Origin: Gemmatimonadales bacterium | Lineage (GTDB): Bacteria > Gemmatimonadota > Gemmatimonadetes > Longimicrobiales > Gaopeijiaceae | Length of the DNA stretch: 48,013 bases | Direction: 5' to 3' | Assembly (NCBI GenBank): GCA_020344755.1 | Contig: CP070829.1 | Coordinates: forward strand, 1,060,658 to 1,108,670 | Translations under genes and position numbers: made by a program | In this document: in pieces, positions 33,482 to 42,103 of the stretch | Position numbering within the stretch: the stretch's first letter is position 1 | How the letters are laid out: every line of letters begins with the position of its first letter | The notes under the pieces: generated by a model | Databases searched by the model: none | What the model saw: only the letters and a program-made list of their open reading frames with translations | Told to the model about the DNA's origin: nothing

Positions 33482-36022
33482 TCAGGACTTGGCGTACTCG
33501 TAGTAGTGGAAGCGCCGTAGCTGGGCGGCGGTGAGGCCCTGTGGATCGTTGAGGACCGCGCCTCGTACGTCCGCGCCGACCGTGGCCAAGCTCCGCAGCG
33601 CCTCTCGGATCGACTCCCGTTCCGTACGACCGGCCTGCACCAACATGACCACGCCGTCCGTGGCAGCGGAGAGCACGGGGGCGGTGCCCGCGGCCAGAAC
33701 CGGGGGCCCGTCCACCAGGACGAAATCGAACTCGTCGCTCAACCGTTCCAGGACGGCCCGAAGCGGCGTCCCCCGACCCAGCAGGGACGGACTCGCTCCA
33801 CTGCTGCCGCGAGGCAGGACGTAGAGGCCCTGCACCGAGGTGGTGTGAATGGCACCCACCCCGTTCTCGTCCACCTCGAAGACGTCCGCGACCCCCATCT
33901 CTCCGCGAAGCACTTCGCCGAGGCCGGGAGATGCGGGGATGCCGAAAACCTCGTGGACGCGGCCCCGCCACACGTCGGCGTCCACGAGCAGCACTCGCAG
34001 CCCCTCGTGGGCCATGGCGACGGCCAGATTGGTGGTGACCAGTGTCTTCCCCTCCTGGGGGAGGGTGCTGGTGAGGCTCAGCGTCTTGGCGTCCTTGGTC
34101 CATCCGGCGAAGAGGAGGTTCGTGCACAGCATCCGGAAGGCCTCGCGGGAATACACCGCCGCCTGGCCGCCCACGCCCACCCGATTGGCCACCGCCGCTC
34201 CTGTGGAGGGACGAGGACCCTGGCTACCGTTCGCTCCAAGCACCGCGGGGGGAGCACCGGCTCGGCCCGGCGCCGCGGAAGCGACCTGGTCCCTCATCGG
34301 GTCGGACGACTTGGGAATCACGCCGAGAACCGGGAGCTTGAAGAGTGACTCGACCTCCTCCTTGCTGCTGAGGCTGCGGCGCCGGTACTCGGCGACCATG
34401 GCTCCCACACCACCAAAGCCCAGGCCGAGCAGAAATCCGAGCCCCAGCTTGACCACGGCCAGGCTGGGCGCGGGCTCATAGGGAAGGGTGGCGAGGTCGA
34501 TGATGTCCGCCTGTCCCACGGAGACCGCCTCCGCCATCCGGGCTCGCTGGAGATCCTCCCGGAGCTGGTCGCTGAGGTTCTGGTAGGTGGAGACGACCTG
34601 CTGGAGGCGATCGGCCTGCGCCAACTGTGCGGGGATGTTCGCCAGAGCGGAGTCCGTACGCTCGGCGAGTTCCTGGAGGGCCACCGCGCGGGCGTCCAGG
34701 GACCGCACATGGCTACGGATGGCGTTGCTGAGATCCTGCTCGGCGGCATCCAGCAGCTCCTCCTGGCGCTGGACCTCCGGGCTCCCACCTGCGGCTCCGA
34801 AGCCGCCGGCCGTCAGGGAGTCCAGCACCGAGCGCTGTCGAAGGAGACGCTCGTGCATCTGCGTGACCACAGTGTTCTGCGCTATGCCCGGGGAGGACAC
34901 GAGGGTCCGCAGCGTCGCCCACCTTTCGTCGAAGGTGGTGGCCAGGTCCAGGCTGTCCAGCATCATGAGAGCGATCCGCCTCTCGCTGTTGAGCTCCGCG
35001 ATCTGGACCCGCAGGAGCATGCGGTTCTGCTGCTCCGCCGCCAGTTCTCCCGCAGCGTCGTAGGACTGGGAGCGGGTCTGGAACGCCGAGAGAGCCCCTT
35101 GTGCAGAGCCGAGGCGACCCTCGGTCTCCCGGAGCTGCTCCTCCAGGAATGCACGCCGACGGGTGGCCCGCTCCTGGGCGAACTGCCCCTCGAGTCGCTG
35201 GTAGGCCTCCGCGAGGGCGTTCACCACGAGCTGCGCGGTCTCGGGGCTCGCGTGGAGGTAGGAGATATCCACCACGTTGGTCTCGTTGCGCGGGAGGATC
35301 ACGAGATCGTCCGCGAGCTTGTCGATGACCTCTTCCCGGGGCTTCACGATCCAGGTCGCCTCATCCACCGGGGGCCGCTCGGCGACCAGGAATGAGACGC
35401 CACCCACGGCGACGGGGGAGCCATAGGGAACCTGGGCGTCCAGACCCCGAGCCTGGACGGATAGATCCTCGGGCCCGAACTGCACCCGCAGCGTATCGGG
35501 TCGGGCGTCGGGCTCGACCCGGACCGCCACCAGGACGCCGGGCGGAAACTCCTGACCGTCGGTGGCCAGTCGGAGGTCCGTACTGTCCACCACCTCACCC
35601 AGGAGGGAGCGGCTGGTCAGGAGCTGGATGGCCGACAGGAAGGGGTTGGTGAAGCCATCGTCCTCCCGGGCCGGCGCTTCGATCCCCTGCGTGACCACCT
35701 CACGAGCCTCGCCCACCCGCACCACCGCGGTGGCTTCGTACTCGGGTGCGTCGGTGAGGACCCACCCCAGGGCGGCCAGTGTCCCCACCACGGTCGTGGC
35801 GGCGACCAGCTTCGCCTGGCGCTTGAGGATCTGGACCACCTCGAAGAGGTCGGTCCCCGAGCGCGAGTCCCGGGAATCGCCGGAGGCCGGGTACTGTGGA
35901 TACCCCCCTGCTCCGGGGTGGCCGGGATAGCCCGGGAACCCTGGGTAGCCAGGATAACCCGGAGTGCCGGGATACCCCTTCGGTGGCTCTTGCCGGGATC
36001 CGTTGTTGTCCATGGGCCCCAT
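33482..36022 (-). CDS. Polysaccharide co-polymerase with BY-kinase domain (Wzc-like)
   Basis: This is an inner-membrane chain-length regulator fused to a tyrosine autokinase, about 846 residues from ATG 36022 (GGAG five bases upstream). A GTG at 36058 is also possible; the longer frame to 36217 has no support. The N terminus is a repeat of GYPG, GFPG and HPG units (about residues 16-43). The Wzz domain starts DLFEVVQILKRQAKLVAATT with one transmembrane helix. A long periplasmic coiled coil follows, then the second helix (LAVVKLGLGFLLGLGFGGVG). The kinase has Walker A TLPQEGKT, Walker A' VLLVDADVWRG and Walker B FDFVLVDGPP. It ends in a Tyr cluster (FHYYEYAKS) for autophosphorylation. It works with the Wza-like exporter. 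Confidence 0.95.
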   Translation of the reverse strand: MGPMDNNGSRQEPPKGYPGTPGYPGYPGFPGYPGHPGAGGYPQYPASGDSRDSRSGTDLFEVVQILKRQAKLVAATTVVGTLAALGWVLTDAPEYEATAVVRVGEAREVVTQGIEAPAREDDGFTNPFLSAIQLLTSRSLLGEVVDSTDLRLATDGQEFPPGVLVAVRVEPDARPDTLRVQFGPEDLSVQARGLDAQVPYGSPVAVGGVSFLVAERPPVDEATWIVKPREEVIDKLADDLVILPRNETNVVDISYLHASPETAQLVVNALAEAYQRLEGQFAQERATRRRAFLEEQLRETEGRLGSAQGALSAFQTRSQSYDAAGELAAEQQNRMLLRVQIAELNSERRIALMMLDSLDLATTFDERWATLRTLVSSPGIAQNTVVTQMHERLLRQRSVLDSLTAGGFGAAGGSPEVQRQEELLDAAEQDLSNAIRSHVRSLDARAVALQELAERTDSALANIPAQLAQADRLQQVVSTYQNLSDQLREDLQRARMAEAVSVGQADIIDLATLPYEPAPSLAVVKLGLGFLLGLGFGGVGAMVAEYRRRSLSSKEEVESLFKLPVLGVIPKSSDPMRDQVASAAPGRAGAPPAVLGANGSQGPRPSTGAAVANRVGVGGQAAVYSREAFRMLCTNLLFAGWTKDAKTLSLTSTLPQEGKTLVTTNLAVAMAHEGLRVLLVDADVWRGRVHEVFGIPASPGLGEVLRGEMGVADVFEVDENGVGAIHTTSVQGLYVLPRGSSGASPSLLGRGTPLRAVLERLSDEFDFVLVDGPPVLAAGTAPVLSAATDGVVMLVQAGRTERESIREALRSLATVGADVRGAVLNDPQGLTAAQLRRFHYYEYAKS

Positions 36023-36485
36023 GGGGACTCCGCCGGGCCGATTCGAGTTGTGTTCCACTACGCTTTCGTCTCCGCTGAGGGATCGGGATCCAGGCCCGTG
36101 GCCAGACGAGGCACCGCCTCGCGGCCCCTCTCGACGGGCTGACGCGGCTGGCGCCGGGTCGACCCTGGGGATGTCTTTGACTCTCCGCCTCTGCCGGGCT
36201 CGATGCGGCGATCCCATGGTGCAGGATCCTCTCAGGTCCGGACCGCAGGACCTGTGCGCCCCGGCAGGGCTCTATTTTCAACGATATGTCCACCTCCCCG
36301 CTTCACGCACCGGTCTTGTGCTCCGGCTCCGGATCGGGGCAGGCCGAGCGGGTTGCCCGACCCGGCCTGCGCGCAGACGCCGAACCTCCTTTCAAGATTC
36401 GGGCCACGGTGGCACGTTTTGGACGCTACGCCCCCCATGTACTGGGCCGGCTCCCCTCACACCAACCGTTCGCGGCGCACCTGCC
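36023..36485. promoter_or_regulatory. Divergent control region between Wzc-like and GH2 genes
   Basis: About 460 bases separate the two start codons. They contain CAGGTCC (36233-36239) and GGACCTG (36248-36254) as a 7-8-7 inverted repeat, with the perfect palindrome GGTCCGGACC (36235-36244) overlapping. CGGGTTGCCCG (36349-36359) is a spaced palindrome shared with the repeat at 33.25 kb. Either could be an operator. I see no gene here. Confidence 0.35.
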
Positions 36486-38966
36486 ATGACCCGCTCCCGC
36501 ATGCTCGTCCTCGCTTCGTCGGCCGCACTCTCGGCCCTCCCAGTCGTGGCGATCCCTCCTCTGAGTGCGCAGGAGGTGGACGCTCGTGAGGTGGTCACTC
36601 TGCAAGACGGGTGGCGTTTCGCCCGGGGAATCCAGGAGGACGCGCACCTCCCGCGCTTCGACGATTCGGAATGGGCGCCGGTGTCCGTGCCCCACGATTG
36701 GGGGGTTGAAGGTGCGTTCATCCCCGACGGGGACGGGAACACGGGCAAGCTGGACTGGCGGGGAGAAGGATGGTACCGGACCTGGCTGGAGGTGCCCGCT
36801 TCCTGGGCGGGGAAGCGCGTCTACCTGATCTTCGACGGCGTCATGGCCTTTCCCCGGGTATGGGTGAATGGAGAGTTCGCCGGCGAGTGGGACTACGGCT
36901 ACATGTCCTTCCACCTGGATGTGACGGACCTCCTTCGCTCCGGGGCCCCGAACCTGGTGGCGGTGCACGCCGACACCCGGGCCCACGACAGCCGCTGGTA
37001 CCCGGGGGCCGGGATCTACCGAAAGGTCCAGGCGGTGGCGGTGGACCCCGTGCACGTGGACGTGTGGGGCACCTGGGTGAGCACCCCCGTCGTGCAGCCC
37101 CACTACGCCGACGTCAGAGTCATTACCACCGTACGAAACCAGACCACGGAGGCGGAGGCTGTCACGGTTGCGCAGGCGATCGTGAATTCCGAGGGCCGTG
37201 AAATTGCGCGGCGAGAGGTGGCGGACACCGTGCGGGCCCGCGGGATCCGGGACCTGGAGGTTACGATCCCGCTCACCAACCCCCGACGCTGGGACGTGGA
37301 GAGTCCGGTCCTCTACTCGGTGCGGACCACCGTCTCCGTCGAGGGGCGGGTGCGGGACGCCACCGTGACCCCCTTCGGGGTCCGCACGATCCGCTTCGAC
37401 CCGGACCACGGATTCTGGCTCAACGATCGGCGGTTACAGCTCAAGGGCGTGAATCTGCACCACGACCACGGCCCCCTGGGAGCCGCCTTCTACCCCAGGG
37501 CCATGGAGCGGAAGCTCGAGATCATGAAGGCGATGGGGGTGAACGCCATTCGGACGAGTCACAACGTGGAGGCGCCGGAAGTCCTGGCCATGGCGGACAG
37601 CATGGGGTTGCTGGTCTTCAACGAGGTCTTCGACAAGTACGACGGGAAGGCGGACCTGACTCTCGAAACCGACTTCGACGAGTTCGCCCAGCGCAATATC
37701 CGGAACTTTGTGCTCCGCGACCGGAACCATCCTTCCGTATTCCTCTGGAGCGTGGGGAACGAGATCGGGGACGTGCAGTGGAACATCGACGGCGGGTTCC
37801 AGAAGCTGCACACCATGGTGAACAACGTCCGGAGGTACGATCCGACGCGTCCGGTGACACTGGTGAACGACAACGCCGACGCGCCGGTTCGCAGGGCCTT
37901 CGACTACTACGACGTCCTTTCCTGGAACTACTCTCGCCGATGGGCCCTGGCCCGGCAGATGGAGCCGAACAAGGCCGTCATCATCAGCGAGTCCGCCTCC
38001 ACCCTGAGCACCCGGGGCTTCTACGAGCTTCCCCTGCCCCAGGACCCGACTGCCTTCACGGACGCCCTGCAAGTGAGTTCGTACGACCTTCACGCCCCCT
38101 GGTGGGCGGAGGTCCTGGACGACGACTTCATGTGGCAGCAACAGGAGCCCTACATCGCCGGCGAGTTCGTCTGGACGGGTTTCGACTACCTGGGTGAGCC
38201 CACCCCCTACTTCAACGCAGCCATGGAGGGATTCGGGTATGGGCCGGAGCGAGCGTCCCGCAGCTCCTACTTCGGGGCCGTGGACCTGGTGGGGATCCCG
38301 AAAGACCGATACTGGCTGTACCGGAGTCAGTGGAGGCCAGAGGAAGCCACCGTGCACATCCTACCCCACTGGAACTGGCCGGACCGCGTCGGTGAGCCGG
38401 TCCCGGTCTTCGTGTACACGAACGGAGACTGCGCCGAGCTCTTCCTGAACGGGGTCTCTCAGGGGATCGACTGCAAGGACCCCACATCAGAGGTGTCCAC
38501 CGAGCGTTCCCGGCTCATGTGGCCGGAGCTGATCCACGAGCCGGGGGAGCTGCGCGCCGTGGCGCTTCGTGAGGGCGCCGTCATCGGCGAGGCCTCCGTC
38601 CGTACGGCGGGTGAGACCCGCGCCCTGCGCCTCACCCCGGACCGCCGCACGCTCTCCGCCGACGGGATGGATCTCTCCTACATCCTCATCGAAGCGCTGG
38701 ACGCGGAGGGGAACCCGGCGCCCCTGGCCATGGACCGTGTGTCCCTGGAGATCGAGGGTCCGGCCCGGATCACTCGAGTGGGCAACGGCAATCCCCAATC
38801 GTTCGAGCCTTTCGAGGCCGACTACGTTGATCTCTTCTACGGCAAGGCCATGCTGATCCTGGGTGCGGGCCGCGAGACGGGCGCGATCCGAGTCCAGGCC
38901 CGCGCCGAGGGGCTCCGGGAAGCGGAGACCACGGTCCGAGTCGCGGAGTCGGCCGGGGGAAGATGA
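36486..38966 (+). CDS. Secreted glycoside hydrolase family 2 (beta-galactosidase-like)
   Basis: This 826-residue retaining glycosidase has a signal peptide (about 1-28, ending LSAQ). The sugar-binding jelly-roll domain includes WAPVSVPHDWGVEGAF and YPGAGIYRKVQAV. An Ig-like domain spans about 190-300. The TIM barrel carries LKGVNLHHDHG, NAIRTSHNVEAPEVLAMADS, the acid/base LWSVGNE with Glu426, and the nucleophile VIISESAS with Glu502. C-terminal DUF4982- and Big-like domains follow, with VFVYTNGDCAELFLNGVSQG. The ATG at 36486 is chosen for the signal peptide. It sits beside export genes, so it may act on the exported glycan or a similar galactoside. GH2 includes galactosidases, mannosidases and glucuronidases. 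Confidence 0.93.
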   Translation: MTRSRMLVLASSAALSALPVVAIPPLSAQEVDAREVVTLQDGWRFARGIQEDAHLPRFDDSEWAPVSVPHDWGVEGAFIPDGDGNTGKLDWRGEGWYRTWLEVPASWAGKRVYLIFDGVMAFPRVWVNGEFAGEWDYGYMSFHLDVTDLLRSGAPNLVAVHADTRAHDSRWYPGAGIYRKVQAVAVDPVHVDVWGTWVSTPVVQPHYADVRVITTVRNQTTEAEAVTVAQAIVNSEGREIARREVADTVRARGIRDLEVTIPLTNPRRWDVESPVLYSVRTTVSVEGRVRDATVTPFGVRTIRFDPDHGFWLNDRRLQLKGVNLHHDHGPLGAAFYPRAMERKLEIMKAMGVNAIRTSHNVEAPEVLAMADSMGLLVFNEVFDKYDGKADLTLETDFDEFAQRNIRNFVLRDRNHPSVFLWSVGNEIGDVQWNIDGGFQKLHTMVNNVRRYDPTRPVTLVNDNADAPVRRAFDYYDVLSWNYSRRWALARQMEPNKAVIISESASTLSTRGFYELPLPQDPTAFTDALQVSSYDLHAPWWAEVLDDDFMWQQQEPYIAGEFVWTGFDYLGEPTPYFNAAMEGFGYGPERASRSSYFGAVDLVGIPKDRYWLYRSQWRPEEATVHILPHWNWPDRVGEPVPVFVYTNGDCAELFLNGVSQGIDCKDPTSEVSTERSRLMWPELIHEPGELRAVALREGAVIGEASVRTAGETRALRLTPDRRTLSADGMDLSYILIEALDAEGNPAPLAMDRVSLEIEGPARITRVGNGNPQSFEPFEADYVDLFYGKAMLILGAGRETGAIRVQARAEGLREAETTVRVAESAGGR

Positions 38967-38974
38967 CCCCGGGG

Positions 38975-40018
38975 CTAGGAGGACTCCTCCGCGCTCCCAC
39001 TTCCGCGACGGAGGAGCCGCTTGGCCCAGCTCTTCAGCCGGCGCTCCAGGGCCGTCACCGGTATCCGCTCCAGGCGATACTCGAAGTAGGAGTACTCGGT
39101 CGCTCCGAAGTGGGCCTTGAATCGGGCTAGCGAAGACGACGTTCCCGTCTCTCCCATGTTGTAGTACCGGCACCCCTCCCTGCAGGCATCCTCGATGGCC
39201 AGCTTGTGGAGGAGGAAGTTGGCCCGGGTCGGTCCCGCCAGCTCCTTGTCCATGGCGCCCATGGTGTAGTGGGCATTGGCGCCCTGGAGCACGATGATGG
39301 CCGCGGCGGCCCTTCCGTCGACCCGCGCCATCCAGATACGACAGGCGTCCCCGAGAGCTGCCATTCTGGCCTGGAGCTCCTCCAGTGAAGCGCTCCGGTC
39401 GGCTCTCCAGCGGGCCAGGAAGGTGGGCTGCCGGCCCCGCCGCGCCCAGCGATCCACGGAGAGGCGATAGAGGTCGTAGAGCTCGGGAAGGAGGGCGCTG
39501 CCCCGGCCGCACTCCACCTCCAATCCCACCTTCTCGGCCTTCCGAACGCCCCGCCGCCCCTGCCCGTTGAAGCGGTCCTTCCAGACCTTCTCGAACCCAT
39601 CCTGAAGGTCCACCACGTGGGCTCTCTTCGGGAGGCGCTGCACGTGCTGCGGCACCACCGCCTCCCACTCTTCCCCGTGCAAGGCTCCCGGGACGATCCG
39701 GACCTGGAAGGCCTCGTGTCTCGCCAGGTCTTCCAGGACGGACCGGAGTTCGTCGGGCCGGACCGGTCCCGGCGAAACGAGGCTCCCGATGAGGGGGCTC
39801 GTCTCGACGCTCATCCATGCGGGCCGACCCCTCTTCCGATGAAGGGGGAGGACCAGCCTTCGACCGTCGGGGAACTCGTACAGGCGACTCGCGTCCTCTT
39901 CGCCACGGGCGGCGCAGATGGCGTCGATACCCTCGGGAGTCTGATAGACAAAGGCCGTGGGATCGGACGCAACGATCTCTCGCCAGATGTCTCGGGGCGC
40001 AGGGGTGACGACTCGCAA
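38975..40018 (-). CDS. FemAB/GNAT-type N-acyltransferase of polysaccharide locus
   Basis: This 347-residue protein has the double-GNAT FemAB-like layout (Acetyltransf_6), which transfers an acyl or aminoacyl group to an amine. Signature regions are KDRFNGQGRRGVRKAEKVGL, ELYDLYRLSVDRWARRGRQP, ARVDGRAAAAIIVLQGANAH, TRANFLLHKLAIEDACREGC and YYNMGETGTSSSLARFKAHF. The C terminus is basic. The start is taken as TTG 40018, with GGAG five bases upstream. The frame runs open to 41386, but overlaps the hydrolase gene and is not credible; ATG 40111 would be an alternative. It follows the GH2 gene tail-to-tail. A substrate among amino sugars or AEP is possible. Confidence 0.85.
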   Translation of the reverse strand: MRVVTPAPRDIWREIVASDPTAFVYQTPEGIDAICAARGEEDASRLYEFPDGRRLVLPLHRKRGRPAWMSVETSPLIGSLVSPGPVRPDELRSVLEDLARHEAFQVRIVPGALHGEEWEAVVPQHVQRLPKRAHVVDLQDGFEKVWKDRFNGQGRRGVRKAEKVGLEVECGRGSALLPELYDLYRLSVDRWARRGRQPTFLARWRADRSASLEELQARMAALGDACRIWMARVDGRAAAAIIVLQGANAHYTMGAMDKELAGPTRANFLLHKLAIEDACREGCRYYNMGETGTSSSLARFKAHFGATEYSYFEYRLERIPVTALERRLKSWAKRLLRRGSGSAEESS

Positions 40019-40183
40019 ACGGGCTCCAGGGATGAGAATTGGGCGCCTGCTTCGTCCGCCCTGATATCCACGGTATGCGAATGTGAATCCGCGCTGCAAG
40101 GCGGTTCGCATGCCGGGACCGGGCGGGCTATCCTTTTCGTCCCTGATGGGATCCTGCTTCCCGCGTCGAATCCGGAGTACGCC

Positions 40184-40945
40184 ATGCGCTCGGTGCTTGC
40201 CACGGTGGTCCTGATTGCCCTGGTGCCCCTGGCCACTTTGGCGCAGGCGGCAGGTCCTCCGGAGCCGGTGGTGGTGGTCCACGGGGCGTGGGGGGGAGGA
40301 TGGGACTGGAAGGGCGTCGAGGGAGAGTTGCGGGCTCGGGGGCGGGACGTCTATCGAGCGACGCTCACCGGCCAGGGGGAACGCCATCACCTGGCGTCTC
40401 CGGAGATCGGACTCGAGACGCACATCCGGGACGTGGTGAACCTCATCGTCTGGGAGCAGTTGGAGGACGTGGTGCTGGTGGGCCACAGCTACGGTGGCAT
40501 GGTCATCACCGGGGTCGCAGACCGGATCCCCGATCGGATCGGGAAGCTCGTCTACCTGGACGCCATGCTCCCCTTCGACGGGGAGTGTGTGGTCAGCATC
40601 ATGGGGGCGAGGGAGGGGGAGTGCGGCGATGTGAGTTCGCTCCAGGGCCAGTCCGGCGGGTTCATTGCCCCAGGCTGGGTGCAGCCGGACGCCGTACCGC
40701 CCTACGACGTTCCACACCCGGCCCGCACCCTGGTAGACCCGCTGACCCTCGAGGGCGCTCCCGGCGAGGGGAAGCCGGCCCTCTACATCGTGACCCGGGA
40801 GGCTCCTGGGCAGCCCGACGGATTCGATTGGGCCGCGGAGCGGGCCGCACAGCTCGGATGGCCCGTGGAGGAGTTGGTGGCTGACCACAACCCTCAGCGG
40901 ACCCATCCATCCGAGGTGGCGGATCTGATCCTGGGAAGACGGTGA
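40184..40945 (+). CDS. Secreted alpha/beta hydrolase
   Basis: This 253-residue protein has a signal peptide (about 1-22) and the alpha/beta-hydrolase fold. VVVVHGAWGGGWDW forms the oxyanion loop, VGHSYGGMV the nucleophile elbow (Ser102), and VADHNPQRTH the likely catalytic His. It resembles plant methyl-esterase-like and RutD-type small hydrolases, so an ester substrate is likely. CGGAG lies six bases before the ATG. It is divergent from the FemAB-like gene. No partner enzyme is seen. Confidence 0.88.
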   Translation: MRSVLATVVLIALVPLATLAQAAGPPEPVVVVHGAWGGGWDWKGVEGELRARGRDVYRATLTGQGERHHLASPEIGLETHIRDVVNLIVWEQLEDVVLVGHSYGGMVITGVADRIPDRIGKLVYLDAMLPFDGECVVSIMGAREGECGDVSSLQGQSGGFIAPGWVQPDAVPPYDVPHPARTLVDPLTLEGAPGEGKPALYIVTREAPGQPDGFDWAAERAAQLGWPVEELVADHNPQRTHPSEVADLILGRR

Positions 40946-41513
40946 GCGGGATTGGCGCCGGGCCCTCTGTCGGGAGCGCCCGGTGCGCCTGACCCGCGAG
41001 GACCACCGGGACCAGTTGGAGCGGTTCCGACATCTGCGGCCAGTGGGCCGGCTGGGCGGAAAGCGGTGTGGTGCCTCCCTCCCGGGATCCACGCGACGGT
41101 GCTCGCGGGCGCGGGAGCACCGCGGACCGCACGCGGCGCACAGGCCGATGGGAGGGCTATTGGCGGTTTGGGACGACGGCGGGCTGGAGACTCGGCCATC
41201 CCAGGAGGCCCGGGCAACTCCGGTCAAGGCCCGCCGGAGCCGGGTTCCCCGGAAGGGGAGGCCTTCCGGGCTCCTGGAGATCGCCTGGGAGCGCACGGTC
41301 CGGGTACTCTCGTCCCCGGAGGAGCTTGCCTTGTTGATCCTCTTCCTGGGGCTGGTCGCCTTCGCGGTGGACGTGGCGTTGCGCATCCTGGCCGCATGGT
41401 AGGATTCCGGATCCCGGGCGGGTTCGGGGGTTGGTGGATGGGTGAAGCAGGTCAGGAGCGGCCCGCCAGGGACCCGACTGGGCTCGCGGCGCGTGCCGTT
41501 GGGGCGCCTTCTC
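40946..41513. other. Long gap holding a doubtful small membrane protein gene
   Basis: About 570 bases between the hydrolase stop and the TfoX-type gene stop. The only frame with plausible composition ends at 41402. The first 200 bases and the last 110 show no gene or clear hairpin. Confidence 0.5.
41148..41402 (+). CDS. Possible small membrane protein
   Basis: This frame encodes 84 residues from ATG 41148, with a basic middle (VKARRSRVPRKGRP) and a single convincing C-terminal transmembrane segment, EELALLILFLGLVAFAVDVA, ending LRILAAW. Codon use in the last 45 codons matches nearby genes. The 5' end is uncertain; the frame is open back to 40983, but that part is Arg-rich and unlike a protein. 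No homologue is recognised. Confidence 0.35.
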   Translation: MGGLLAVWDDGGLETRPSQEARATPVKARRSRVPRKGRPSGLLEIAWERTVRVLSSPEELALLILFLGLVAFAVDVALRILAAW

Positions 41514-41861
41514 TCAGGAGGTACCGGACGAAGGGCGACCCCGCCGACGCTTTCGTTTCGGCAGAGGCAGTTCCATTACGGTGATGCGCGCCAGTTTGCT
41601 CAGCCAGGCGCCGTCCTCGAGACGATCCTCGATGAGGAAGATGGGCTTCGCGCCAGGATAAGGTGGGGCATGGGCCACCTCGCCGGCGAAAGCACGACCT
41701 CCCTCGGTGGGCTTCACGAATAGTCGGTCGTCGCAGATCATCCCGAACATCTTCCCGTCGCTGAAGAGCCCGTACTCGCCGAACATCTTCCGGGACGTGA
41801 CGCCGCAATCCTCCTCGAACTGCCCCACCACGTAGTCCACAAACTCCTGTGTCGATGCCAC
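41514..41861 (-). CDS. TfoX/Sxy N-terminal domain protein
   Basis: This 115-residue protein has a TfoX N-terminal domain: FVDYVVGQFEEDCGVTSRKM, FGEYGLFSDGKMFGMICDDR and LFVKPTEGGRAF. The rest ends in a strongly basic tail (PKRKRRRGRP) that may bind nucleic acid. The family is named for the competence regulator TfoX/Sxy, but single-domain members have unknown function. GTG 41861 has GGAG six bases upstream. It is divergent from the symporter gene. The longer in-frame extension to 42098 is not supported. Confidence 0.85.
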   Translation of the reverse strand: MASTQEFVDYVVGQFEEDCGVTSRKMFGEYGLFSDGKMFGMICDDRLFVKPTEGGRAFAGEVAHAPPYPGAKPIFLIEDRLEDGAWLSKLARITVMELPLPKRKRRRGRPSSGTS

Positions 41862-42103
41862 GGCGGTCTCCGGATTCGGGGGTGGATCAACGCGTCGTGG
41901 GCAAGATAGGCGTCTCCGCGTGGGGTCGCAGATTCGGTCCGATTCCTCGGAGGTGCACCTCGAGGGAAACGCACGGTTTCCCCCCGGGGGGGTGCGCGAT
42001 ATGATCGTCCGTCCCACGGACGGTCCGGGTCGCGACCCGGCCGTCGGCACCGGATGCCCCGGGGGTTGCGGCCCCGCGGGGTCCCTTCCCCCAGGCAAAC
42101 ACG

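Noticed and set aside
35964..36485. Upstream extension of the GH2 frame
   Set aside because: Arg/Pro-rich, overlaps the Wzc start region, and the ATG at 36486 gives a proper signal peptide.
40019..41386. N-terminal extension of the FemAB-like frame
   Set aside because: Overlaps the whole secreted hydrolase gene on the other strand and lacks sensible composition.
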